The notes under the pieces were generated by a model, which searched no databases, was not told the DNA's origin, and saw nothing but the letters and a program-made list of their open reading frames with translations. DNA of 64,000 nucleotides from Bacteroidetes bacterium 47-18 (lineage in GTDB: Bacteria > Bacteroidota > Bacteroidia > Chitinophagales > Chitinophagaceae): positions 248,001-312,000 of the forward strand of contig MKSF01000013.1 of the NCBI GenBank assembly GCA_001897155.1. Direction: 5' to 3'. Each line of letters begins with the position of its first letter. Within the stretch, counting starts at the first letter, position 1. Both the position numbers and the translations under genes were made by a program. This document shows, piece after piece, positions 33,233 to 41,318 of the stretch.

Positions 33233-35860
33233 TCAGGGCTCAGCCTGCCCTTCTGTATGCTCAGGGGATGTTATGATACGGATATACCCGCTGCTGCCAT
33301 CCATCTCTACCACATCACCGGTATGCAAGCGCTGCAGCAGGCCCGTCACTCCTACAATGCACGGCTTGCCCATCTCCCGCGAGACAATGGCGGAATGGCT
33401 TAGCAGGCTGCCTCTTTCCACTATAATGCCGGACGCGCCGGGAAAAAGGGTCACCCAGCCGGGATCCGTGCTGGAAGTCACCAGGATAGCGCCTTCCATA
33501 TCCGATACTGACGTGGGGTCGGTCACTACCTTCACCGGTGCGCGTACGATGCCGGGACAGCAGCCGGTCCCCTTCAGGTCACCAGTTGTGACCTCCACCT
33601 TAAGGCGGGAATAGAAGTCATTGGCATGATACACTATGCCATAGGTGGCAAAACGCTCTGCAGGGACGGGCATAGCCTTGTACGCCTCCGATTCCCCCTT
33701 ACGATGCACTGCCAGGGCACGGATATCCTGTGTCACACTGCGGCCTTCTATAAAAGCAAATATCTCCTCCCGTGTAAGGTAAAAGATGTCCCTGGGGTCT
33801 GCCAGGATACGTTCGGCATACCAGCGCTGTCCCATAGCCGAGAATAGGGCCCTCACGATCCCGAATGCCCTTGTCCGCTCATAGCGCAGGTTCTCACGCG
33901 CGCTTACCAGCTCACGGGTCTTCGACAGGGCTTTCCTTATCCACCATTTTTTCAGGAACCGGCCTTTCAAAGCCGGCCCCAGCGCGTTTTCCGCCCGTTC
34001 CCTGATCGCCTGCTCGGCATGGGTATCAATACTGGCTGCCGTGATGCCCGAATGCACATAGGATTTCAGCACCCTGATGAACAGGCGGGGATCCTGCGAG
34101 TAGGAAACCGTTTCCAGCTTCAGCTCTCCTATACAGCGCTCCCCTAAATCATCAATGTACCGCTCTATTTCCCTGCGCAGCTCTATATACGCAGCATCTG
34201 AAGATACCTTTGTCCATACCGCGTCTGCATCCTGCTCCGCAAACAGCTTTTTCCAGGCAGGGTTATCGCTGATCATCGTGGCCAGCGCAATGCTCCTGTG
34301 GATAGGCTGGGTGGAAATAATATCCCGGCTGCCGCACAGCAGGTCGTTGTGTATATTGGGGCTACCTGGGATGCAGGACGCAGTCTGCTTCTGCAGTATG
34401 CCGAACCAGACCATGGCAAAAAAGTCATTCAGCAGGGGCGCTTTCCATTCATTCAGCAACTGCCGCTCAAAATCAAGATACAGGTCCATCAACTGGTGAG
34501 CCGACAGCCGGCTCATATTCATACGCTTGTACCGCCCTATCACCTCATCCAATAAACGCTGGAACGCCGCCCGCTCTGCCGGGAGACGCTTATACCTGTA
34601 CAGCATCTGTACCGCCATCCGGGTAACGCGCCACCACGCCTTTCCTCTGGACAGGGGTGTATGGCCCGGCAGGTCAAAGCGCTCCTTTACCCCCATCATC
34701 TGCTCCATGAAGCGCGCGTTAATGCTATATCCCGGTACCAGTGCCAGCATCCGGTACCAGGTCTTCAGGTTGTAATAGACCCTGCCGTTCATGAACCCCA
34801 GCGTATTTTTAAACACGCGGTCATTATCCTGCAGCGTCTGCCCGTCCACGCCCAGGAATTCGCAGAACAGCCGGTAAGCTCCTTCATACGACCGGCTGAT
34901 AAAGGAAAAGGTCAGTGGCGTGGTTACGCCCGGGTAGGATTCAACAATGTTGCTGTTATCCCACAGGGTGTACACATCGCTGCTGTCCGCCAGCTTATGC
35001 AGTACCGTCACCGCACGGGACTGTAATACATACAGGTGACCCTCCTTCCGGGCGAATTCAACATCCTGGTAAGTACCGAAGACCCGATATACGGTATCCA
35101 GCACCGATGTCACTTCCAGTATCGTCTCATCATCCAGCGCTGCTGCCTGCTGCAGCTCCACGGGGACACTCTCTGTACGGGTTCCGCCTTCCGGACGGTC
35201 ATCCTGCACGACCCGCTGCTGCTTGAGGACGATCTGCCTGCTGATACCACCATCTTCCGCAACGGTATAAACGTCCGCATCCAATGCTCCCGATACCAGT
35301 CCTTCGCCCAGTCCCCATACGGCGCTGATGACCTTTTGCTTCCTGTTGCCATCCGACGGGTGGATACCGAAGGCCACCCCCGCAGCATCCGCTGCTATCA
35401 TTTCCTGTATAATAACGGCTATGCCCGGCTGCGCCTGCAGGTTATTGGTTTCCCTGTAAGCAGCCACCCGGCCGGAAAATGCGGACAGCCACACTTCCCT
35501 GATCTTAGCGGGAATATCTTCCGCCCTTACAAACAGGAAAGATTCAAACTGGCCCGCAAACGAGGTTTCCGCCCCGTCTTCCTCTACAGCCGATGAACGT
35601 ACCGCAAACCAGGAAGTGCCGGGAAAATCAGCCTTTATTTTGTGTATTAACGTTTCATCAAAAGTATGACCCATGATGCGTCTCCTGACCTCTCCGGGTT
35701 CCTGCGCTCCCTGCAATACCGCTTCCAGCGTTTCCGCGGGTATTACCATCCACCCGGGAACGCTGAGTCCCGCCTGCTCCAGCCGGGCCAGGTGCCAGGC
35801 CTTCCCGCCTATGGAGCCTATAGCGGCTGTTGCAGCCTCTGTATGCCGTATGATCTTCAT
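33233..35860 (-). CDS. PEP-synthase/rifampin-phosphotransferase-like dikinase
   Basis: An 875-residue protein. Residues about 1-310 are the PPDK/PEP-synthase ATP-binding domain (GGKAWHLARLEQAGLSVPGW, WFAVRSSAVEEDGAETSFAG, VIIQEMIAADAAGVAFG). Residues 310-780 are a helical central region. About 790-860 form the swivelling phospho-histidine domain with GSLLSHSAIVSREMGKPCIV, the His being the phosphate carrier. The C-terminal PEP-binding TIM barrel of true PEP synthase is missing, so the architecture matches rifampin phosphotransferase: ATP domain, substrate domain, His domain. The reaction should transfer the beta-phosphate of ATP to a small molecule or lipid alcohol. It is the last gene of the HMGR-UbiA operon (ATGA overlap at 35857), so an isoprenoid or phospholipid substrate is suggested. 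Confidence 0.85.
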   Translation of the reverse strand: MKIIRHTEAATAAIGSIGGKAWHLARLEQAGLSVPGWMVIPAETLEAVLQGAQEPGEVRRRIMGHTFDETLIHKIKADFPGTSWFAVRSSAVEEDGAETSFAGQFESFLFVRAEDIPAKIREVWLSAFSGRVAAYRETNNLQAQPGIAVIIQEMIAADAAGVAFGIHPSDGNRKQKVISAVWGLGEGLVSGALDADVYTVAEDGGISRQIVLKQQRVVQDDRPEGGTRTESVPVELQQAAALDDETILEVTSVLDTVYRVFGTYQDVEFARKEGHLYVLQSRAVTVLHKLADSSDVYTLWDNSNIVESYPGVTTPLTFSFISRSYEGAYRLFCEFLGVDGQTLQDNDRVFKNTLGFMNGRVYYNLKTWYRMLALVPGYSINARFMEQMMGVKERFDLPGHTPLSRGKAWWRVTRMAVQMLYRYKRLPAERAAFQRLLDEVIGRYKRMNMSRLSAHQLMDLYLDFERQLLNEWKAPLLNDFFAMVWFGILQKQTASCIPGSPNIHNDLLCGSRDIISTQPIHRSIALATMISDNPAWKKLFAEQDADAVWTKVSSDAAYIELRREIERYIDDLGERCIGELKLETVSYSQDPRLFIRVLKSYVHSGITAASIDTHAEQAIRERAENALGPALKGRFLKKWWIRKALSKTRELVSARENLRYERTRAFGIVRALFSAMGQRWYAERILADPRDIFYLTREEIFAFIEGRSVTQDIRALAVHRKGESEAYKAMPVPAERFATYGIVYHANDFYSRLKVEVTTGDLKGTGCCPGIVRAPVKVVTDPTSVSDMEGAILVTSSTDPGWVTLFPGASGIIVERGSLLSHSAIVSREMGKPCIVGVTGLLQRLHTGDVVEMDGSSGYIRIITSPEHTEGQAEP

Positions 35861-36237
35861 TGGTTACCTCCTTTTCTGTTGATGATCCTGATATACTGCC
35901 TGCGGCACAGCCATTCCGTAAATACGCCCTGTACCAGCCACAGCACCACATGGAAATAACGCGGGCGGAGTATGCCTATAATATTGGTCTGCCGGTCAAT
36001 TCCGAAGTGCCGCTGGATGAGCGTATCGGTAGTGTTGACAGTGAGCTGCAGCGGACCGGACAATGGCATCCAGTACGTTTCCAGGAAAGCAAGGCAGACC
36101 GCGAAAATGGCAATGTTCACCAGCCTGTGATGCCGCACCATCCTGGCGCCCCAGAAGAAGTAAAGGGTAGCCCCCGTAAAGATGCAGTGGATAACGGTGA
36201 TCCACAGGTATATCAGGTATACTATTATAATGCTCAT
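35857..36237 (-). CDS. Small membrane protein of the isoprenoid/phospholipid operon
   Basis: A 126-residue protein with three or four hydrophobic helices (IIIVYLIYLWITVIHCIF, LVNIAIFAVCLAFLETYW, FHVVLWLVQGVFTEWL) and a soluble loop between (TTDTLIQRHFGIDRQTNI). No family recognised. It overlaps its neighbours at both ends by ATGA (with UbiA at 36234-36237 and with the dikinase at 35857-35860), so its level is tied to theirs. It could be a partner subunit of one of them. Confidence 0.75.
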   Translation of the reverse strand: MSIIIVYLIYLWITVIHCIFTGATLYFFWGARMVRHHRLVNIAIFAVCLAFLETYWMPLSGPLQLTVNTTDTLIQRHFGIDRQTNIIGILRPRYFHVVLWLVQGVFTEWLCRRQYIRIINRKGGNQ

Positions 36238-37199
36238 ACGTTCAGTAATCTTTCTATCATCGGTACGCCTCCCAGCGTGAGATACATAGCTATGGTCCAG
36301 GCGGCGGACGCGCCTTCTATCATTTTGCCTGCCCTGCGGCTTTTATGTTTCAGGTACAATAACGCGGGCGTGCAGCATACGACATATATCACGGACAGGA
36401 TGATGGTGCCCGTAGTGCCGTAACCGGCATATGCGGAGGCCAGGATGCTGAGCAGCAGGGAAAGCGAGAGCATTCCTATCCATAAAACGGCCGACCCGGC
36501 CGGTCCCAGCATGGCAGAATAGGTCAGCACTCCTTCCGATTCCTGCTCAGGAGCCCGGATCTTCCTCCCAATCTCCAGCACGATGCCGCTCATAAAGGAA
36601 ACAGCGAAAAAGTACAGCAGCCCGCCGGGAGCCCGCACACCTTCCAGCATCCAGTCCAGCCCGCTGGCATAAATATCAATAAGGGGAATGATCAGCATGT
36701 GGGAGACCACGTACCAGAACTGGTGACGCTTCAGCCAGTCCGCCACAAAAAATTCTTTGGACATCAACAGCAAATAGCCCAATGCCAGGGCGTAAAGCAG
36801 CAGCATCTTCGGGAAGACAACAGCGTTAAGCCCCACCTGCAGGCATACAACGATGATCCCTATATTCCGCAATTCCCTGAAGCTGACCAGTCCCCTCGGC
36901 ACCGGCAATTCCCTGCGGTACAGCGCGTCTTCCTTAGCATCCTTGAACTCATCGAAGATCCGGACCAGCAAGAAAAGGCTGACGGTCGTAAAGACGCCTG
37001 CCAGGAATACTTTCCAGCTTACAAAGCCATCCTCGCCCCTGCAGATCCTGGAATAGGCCACGGCTGAAAAGCTGAAAGCCGCAACCAGCAGGCCATGGCC
37101 TGCCAGGGGGAAGCGTTCCTTCTGGTATATATACAAACGCTTCCATAAAGGCGCATTGTTCTCTTCCGGCCTGCTGTAAGGATTTGTCAGGGTTTCCAT
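36234..37199 (-). CDS. UbiA-superfamily prenyltransferase
   Basis: A 321-residue integral membrane protein with about nine helices. The first Asp-rich motif is in RIFDEFKDAKEDALYRREL, the Mg/diphosphate-binding site of UbiA enzymes, followed by VPRGLVSFRELRNIG. The second motif, normally Asp-rich, is here EIGRKIRAPEQESEG, with Glu and Arg in place of Asp, which sets it apart from UbiA, MenA and heme O synthase. UbiA enzymes attach a prenyl chain to an aromatic or polar acceptor; in archaea a homologue makes ether lipids. In an operon with HMG-CoA reductase and CDP-alcohol enzymes the acceptor may be a lipid or polyol. Confidence 0.85.
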   Translation of the reverse strand: METLTNPYSRPEENNAPLWKRLYIYQKERFPLAGHGLLVAAFSFSAVAYSRICRGEDGFVSWKVFLAGVFTTVSLFLLVRIFDEFKDAKEDALYRRELPVPRGLVSFRELRNIGIIVVCLQVGLNAVVFPKMLLLYALALGYLLLMSKEFFVADWLKRHQFWYVVSHMLIIPLIDIYASGLDWMLEGVRAPGGLLYFFAVSFMSGIVLEIGRKIRAPEQESEGVLTYSAMLGPAGSAVLWIGMLSLSLLLSILASAYAGYGTTGTIILSVIYVVCCTPALLYLKHKSRRAGKMIEGASAAWTIAMYLTLGGVPMIERLLNV

Positions 37200-37216
37200 A
37201 TCAGTTGATTGAACTA

Positions 37217-37923
37217 TTAAAAAATCAGCCAGCAGACGGCCCCGGCCATCATATAGCTGTCAAACCTGTCCAGGATACCGCCATGGCCGGGTATCAGCCT
37301 GCTGTAGTCCTTAATGCCACATTTCCTTTTGTATAAGGACGCCAGCAGGCGCCGGTCATGGCAGCCGTAGCCAGGACAAGCGTCTTCATAACCAGGTGCG
37401 ATACGGGCAGGCCTGTAATATCCTGCAGCAGCAAGGAAGTAATGACGACGCTGACATAGCCCCCGATCACACCCGCCAGGGTCTTTTCCGGGCTGATGAC
37501 AGGGAATATCTTTTTTCTTCCCAGCAACTGGCCTGTGATCTGGGCAAATCCGTCAAAGACAAAGACAATGGTGTACACGAATAAAAGCCCGTCCGTATCC
37601 TGCCCGAACGCATGCAGGCAGAAAGCGGCGGCTACCGGTATATATATGCCCAGGCTTTTCCACAGCAGCGGGCGGTTGCGGGCAGACCGCAGCCAGGCCG
37701 CAAGCATCTCGTACAGACCGGTCCCCGCAATGGCCAGCACCAGCAACGGCAGCAGGCCGTAAAAGATACAGGCAACAGTGACGCTCACCACCAGCAGGTA
37801 AAAAATATATTTTACCCACCGGTCCCGGGCAGCATAGGCCTTATTCCTGCGATTGATGATCACGATCGCCAGTCCGCCGAACAGGAAATACCCTGCAATG
37901 ATATAGATCAGCGCCTGTATCAT
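37217..37923 (-). pseudogene. cdsA: CdsA-type phosphatidate cytidylyltransferase, frameshifted near the 3' end
   Basis: The main frame (37294-37923) encodes about 200 residues of a multi-helix CdsA-like protein ([17 protein letters not shown]) but leaves frame at AAMTGACW and stops. One base lower, reading resumes as [20 protein letters not shown], then [14 protein letters not shown], to a stop at 37217: the exact CdsA signature S-x-x-K-R-x4-K-D-x-S...P-x-H-G-G-x-x-D-R-x-D. Restoring a single base between 37349 and 37350 (GGCGCCTG to GGCGACCTG) would give the expected GD-L-L. CdsA makes CDP-diacylglycerol from CTP and phosphatidate. As written the catalytic end is lost. It overlaps the upstream gene by one base (TAATG). 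Confidence 0.85.
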
Positions 37924-38504
37924 TACTGTGTAGATTTATTGGCTTTTAGCACGAGGAAAACACTTTTGACATTGGACCTTAAACGGGGCAAATATATTAC
38001 CAGCACCAGCTCTTCCAGGTATGCAAGGTAAGAGCAGGCTATCATAAAGTAAAAATAGGCGGGATGGAATCCCCAGACAAAATAGGTCACAATAAAAATA
38101 CCCTGGATATAGCCCACCGCCTTGTTGGACCACAGGTGAAAGCTGGGAAAACGCCGGAAGCGTATAAGGGATATGACCTGGGGCAGCAGCCACAGCACCA
38201 GCATCAGTATAAAAGGTACCCTGTAAGTATGTACGAACGCGCTTTCCAGTACGATCATGCCCGTAAACGCCATCAGGTAAGTACCGATATCAGCAAGCGA
38301 ATCCAGCCTCGCGCCGAATTCGGTCTGCATCCGGAAGGTCCTGGCGATCCACCCGTCCAGGATGTCCGTCACCAGGTTGACCGCTATCAGCGTAATGAAC
38401 AGGGACTTATTGCCATCCGCAATGCTATATACTATAAAAGGCAATGCCGCCAGCCTGTATGCCGACAGGATATTGGGTATATTGATCACTTTTTCTTTTG
38501 TCAT
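37923..38504 (-). CDS. CDP-alcohol phosphatidyltransferase
   Basis: A 193-residue integral membrane enzyme. It carries the full CAP motif D-G-x2-A-R-x8-G-x3-D-x3-D as DGWIARTFRMQTEFGARLDS, then LAD (about residues 50-72). Such enzymes replace CMP of a CDP-activated lipid with an alcohol, giving phosphatidylglycerol-phosphate, phosphatidylserine, phosphatidylinositol and similar lipids; the alcohol cannot be told from the motif. It lies between HMG-CoA reductase (38 bases upstream) and CdsA (1-base overlap), and so probably uses the CDP-lipid that CdsA makes. Confidence 0.92.
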   Translation of the reverse strand: MTKEKVINIPNILSAYRLAALPFIVYSIADGNKSLFITLIAVNLVTDILDGWIARTFRMQTEFGARLDSLADIGTYLMAFTGMIVLESAFVHTYRVPFILMLVLWLLPQVISLIRFRRFPSFHLWSNKAVGYIQGIFIVTYFVWGFHPAYFYFMIACSYLAYLEELVLVIYLPRLRSNVKSVFLVLKANKSTQ

Positions 38505-38542
38505 ACGTAAGCAATGTTTACAATACAGCGCGGAAGCATCCG

Positions 38543-39823
38543 CTATTTCTGCTGCCTGCCGAATTTTTTATGGGCATCGGAAAAATGTCCCGCTGAGAGC
38601 GCCGCCGCAATGCTTAATTCCCCGGCCAGGATGACAGCACCGCAGATCTCCGCATATTTCCGGGCATTGCCTGCCCCATAGCAGCCCATCAGCTCCAGGC
38701 ACTCCCGCTGTGTAGGCAGCGAAGTGCCCCCGCCCACCGTTCCGACGATCAGGTTGGGAAGCGTGACACTGGCATACAGGGAGCCGTCAGGTCTTTTTTC
38801 CATACGGGTAATGCCTGTTGCGGCTTCCGCCACACAGGCCACATCCTGGCCGGTAGCCATAAACAGGGCTGCCAGGCCATTGGCGTAATGGCCATGCGCG
38901 CCGATAGCACCGCTTTGTACAATACCGATGGTGGAAGACTGCCAGTAGGTGGCCATAGCATCCACGGAAGTCTTTAAGACCCGCTCCACAATGGCTTCCG
39001 GCAGCACGATCTCCGCCGTCACCTTCTTGCCTCTCGTTGCATTGAAGGATTGCGCCGTGGCCTTTTTATCACCGGAATAGTTGCTTTCAATGCACCATTG
39101 CTCCGGCGCGGCAGGACAATGGGCCACCATATAACGGCAGATGGCATCCGTACAGATGGTCACCATATTCTGACCCGCCGCATCCCCTGTTGTGTATTCA
39201 AAGGTCAGGATCAGGTGATTGCCTTCAATATTCACTTTCATTTCATGCAGCAGGGCATAATTGCTGTGCGCGGCTACGATTTCATGAAAAGCATCCATCT
39301 GCGTCAGCGCCCACCCCAGGAATGTTCCCAGCTCCGTAATACTGTTAAACTTAAATAAGGGACTGCGCTGCACCGCTTCTACCAGGCATATGGAGGTGAC
39401 ACCTCCTGCCAGGTAACAGGCTTTGGCGCCCCTGTGGTAAGAAGCCACCAGGGCTCCCTCGCTGGTAGCGAGGGACACAAAGTAATCGCCGCTGGCCTCG
39501 GTACCCAGCACCCTTACGGGGCCGATAACACCGGTGGGCACCTGCGTCATACCGATATAGTTCTCAATATTGCCAGCCAGCCTGTTAAGGTCGTCCGGTT
39601 GCCGCTGGCCTGTAAGAAAAGCCGGCATATAGCCTGTTTCCTCTTTCAGGAATGCCAGCCGGGCATCTGTGCTGTCCCTGCTTACCCCGAATTCCAGCGG
39701 CAGACCGTCCTTCCTGGGATGATCTACCGTTTTCTGCCGGATCGCGGCAATGATATTTTCTATTTTCCTGGTTGCATCAATTTTCGATAGCGCCGCCCTG
39801 GCCCTGTGCTCATTTGAAGACAT
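38543..39823 (-). CDS. HMG-CoA reductase
   Basis: A 426-residue enzyme matching class I HMG-CoA reductase: NYIGMTQVPTGVIGPVRV, then SLATSEGALVASYHRGAKA (catalytic Glu), TGDAAGQNMVTICTDA, the Lys region NYSGDKKATAQSF, GAIGAHGHYANGLAALF, NLIVGTVGGGTSLPTQ, and LSAGHFSDAHKKFGR with the catalytic His. It reduces HMG-CoA to mevalonate with two NADPH, the committed step of the mevalonate route to isoprenoids. No other mevalonate-pathway gene is in the window. It heads the six-gene operon; TATCTTTA at 39851-39844 (minus strand) could be its -7 box with a 14-base leader. Confidence 0.95.
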   Translation of the reverse strand: MSSNEHRARAALSKIDATRKIENIIAAIRQKTVDHPRKDGLPLEFGVSRDSTDARLAFLKEETGYMPAFLTGQRQPDDLNRLAGNIENYIGMTQVPTGVIGPVRVLGTEASGDYFVSLATSEGALVASYHRGAKACYLAGGVTSICLVEAVQRSPLFKFNSITELGTFLGWALTQMDAFHEIVAAHSNYALLHEMKVNIEGNHLILTFEYTTGDAAGQNMVTICTDAICRYMVAHCPAAPEQWCIESNYSGDKKATAQSFNATRGKKVTAEIVLPEAIVERVLKTSVDAMATYWQSSTIGIVQSGAIGAHGHYANGLAALFMATGQDVACVAEAATGITRMEKRPDGSLYASVTLPNLIVGTVGGGTSLPTQRECLELMGCYGAGNARKYAEICGAVILAGELSIAAALSAGHFSDAHKKFGRQQK

Positions 39824-39871
39824 ACATCATATTAATTATACCTTAAAGATACGGGTATTTGCCTAAAGACT

Positions 39872-40001
39872 ATCTGCTTACAGGAAACAATCTCTTATAC
39901 AGATACGCTTGGCTGAGAAGTGCCTCTCTGCGGGCCGGGGAGCCACTTTACCATAAAGGCATTGTGAGGTATGCCGGTCATTCCTAGCGGCCGTGAGGCA
40001 T
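39872..40001 (-). repeat. Inverted copy of the 30.5-31.0 kb dispersed repeat
   Basis: Read on the minus strand it carries CCTCACGGCCGCTAGGAATG, ACC, GGCCCGCAGAGAGGCAC, CAGCCAAGCGTATCTGTATAA and CCTGTAAGCAGATA, in the same order and spacing as unit 3 at 30889-31021. It is clearly related but diverged. Confidence 0.75.
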
Positions 40002-40030
40002 CTATTATGCCCGGAATAGTTATAAAAGTA

Positions 40031-40062
40031 AAAGGAGGAGATGTCAATCCATCTCCTCCTTT
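40031..40062. terminator. Terminator after the DUF5362 gene
   Basis: AAAGGAGGAGAT (40031-40042) pairs perfectly with ATCTCCTCCTTT (40051-40062), loop 8 bases; on the minus strand the downstream side is T-rich (TTTTACTTTTATAA). Confidence 0.85.
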
Positions 40063-40085
40063 AATAAGGTTTTATGCAGACCGTA

Positions 40086-40538
40086 TTACAGCGCCGCCAG
40101 CATGGCTATGCCGCCGAACAGGAATACCAGTAAGTATATACTCAGCAAGATGATCATGAGGATACCCAGGATCATATACATCGTTTTCTGGTATTTGAAT
40201 CCCTCAGCAACCAGTGAGCTGTTATTGCTTTGCAGACCAGCCTTGATACAGGTAGAAAATTTATACAGGCAATAAATAGGATACATATAGAGCAGTATCA
40301 GCACAATATAAAAGATCATCATCCCGGCAAACACTCCTCCGCCCATAGGATATCCCATGGTATAGCTTAAAGCGGACCCGGATCCCATAAGGCCAATTAT
40401 TGTAATCAGCGCGAGGCCTGTGAATATAAACCCTACAATAGACAAAAACTTGGTCCAGCCCACAGTCTGCAGCAGGTATTGCCTGGCATCACCGTTCAAT
40501 AAACTTTCTTCCTTAAAAATGTTGTCGTTATAATTCAT
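40086..40538 (-). CDS. DUF5362-type membrane protein
   Basis: A 150-residue protein with four hydrophobic helices. The N-terminus LNGDARQYLLQTVGWTKFLS, followed by IVGFIFTGLALITIIGLMG, is typical of the DUF5362 family of Bacteroidota; the loop between helices 3 and 4 (KFSTCIKAGLQSNNSSLVAE) is also characteristic. Function unknown. It follows the lipoprotein gene by 48 bases and is closed by a strong terminator. Confidence 0.8.
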   Translation of the reverse strand: MNYNDNIFKEESLLNGDARQYLLQTVGWTKFLSIVGFIFTGLALITIIGLMGSGSALSYTMGYPMGGGVFAGMMIFYIVLILLYMYPIYCLYKFSTCIKAGLQSNNSSLVAEGFKYQKTMYMILGILMIILLSIYLLVFLFGGIAMLAAL

Positions 40539-40586
40539 ATTAGAAAAATTAAGAAATACAAATAAAATATAAATTATACAAAATTC

Positions 40587-41066
40587 CTAATTTTTCTGAA
40601 ACTCAAATTGGATGGTACGTGTTTCACCGTTGCGCTCATATTTAATGTCATAAGAGCCTGTCAGCTTGGTCGCCAGGTCATTTAAGGTACCTTCACCCGA
40701 AACCAGGGTATAGCCATCCGGAAGCTTCTGATTCTCATCGAACTTAAATGTTGTTTTACTGGTTAATTTTGCCACTACGTTCTTGGCATCCCAGAAATCA
40801 TCAAACAATAATACGGACAAATCAGTAGTAGAGCTTTTTATAATTATTTTATCCCTCCAACTCAATGCATCTTCATCCGTCCATACTCCTACATAATGCT
40901 TGGCCCAGATATCCTCACATAAGGTGCCGGACTGACCGGGAGGACAAATACAGACACCGTCCTCACATTCATAAGGACAAGGAATAGTGTCACATTTTTT
41001 TGAATTGTTACAGGCGCTCAAAACCACCATACTTCCCGCAAGGAATGATAAAAATTTTAATTTCAT
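40587..41066 (-). CDS. Lipoprotein with an EGF-like cysteine cluster
   Basis: A 159-residue protein from the ATG at 41066 (MKLKFLSFLAGSMVVLSAC); the frame extends to 41120, but a consensus promoter box lies there. The lipobox is VLSAC. Directly after the lipid-modified Cys comes a Cys-rich stretch, KKCDTIPCPYECEDGVCICP, then PGQSGTLCED, six Cys in the spacing of an EGF-like/laminin-type module. A beta-rich domain of about 110 residues follows with the pattern VGVWTDEDALSWRDKIIIKSS. Such proteins recur in Chitinophagaceae; role unknown. It is the first gene after the ATP synthase operon. Confidence 0.8.
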   Translation of the reverse strand: MKLKFLSFLAGSMVVLSACNNSKKCDTIPCPYECEDGVCICPPGQSGTLCEDIWAKHYVGVWTDEDALSWRDKIIIKSSTTDLSVLLFDDFWDAKNVVAKLTSKTTFKFDENQKLPDGYTLVSGEGTLNDLATKLTGSYDIKYERNGETRTIQFEFQKN

Positions 41067-41085
41067 AACATTTTTTTTAAAGCCG

Positions 41086-41093
41086 CAAAGATA
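41086..41093 (-). promoter_or_regulatory. Predicted -7 box of the EGF-like lipoprotein gene
   Basis: TATCTTTG on the minus strand, exact TAnnTTTG, 20 bases before the ATG at 41066. Confidence 0.6.
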
Positions 41094-41264
41094 ATAAATA
41101 TTCTTTAAAACAGATAACATATTATTAAATAAATAGCAATAACGATATGAAAATAATTGATAATTGATAATTGTACGGGGCAGGTGAGCCTTTTAATGAC
41201 AAAAAATCAATGCCCAGAAAATACATATACCAACTATCAAAGCAGCAGCTCTGCTTACATGTAA

Positions 41265-41294
41265 AACAGCAGCCAACTTAAGCCGGCTGCTGTT
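41265..41294 (-). terminator. ATP synthase operon terminator
   Basis: AACAGCAGCC (41265-41274) pairs perfectly with GGCTGCTGTT (41285-41294), loop 10 bases; minus-strand reading continues TTTTAC. It lies 25 bases after the atpA stop. Confidence 0.85.
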
Positions 41295-41318
41295 CTTATA
41301 TCAATTTTCTAAGTACTA

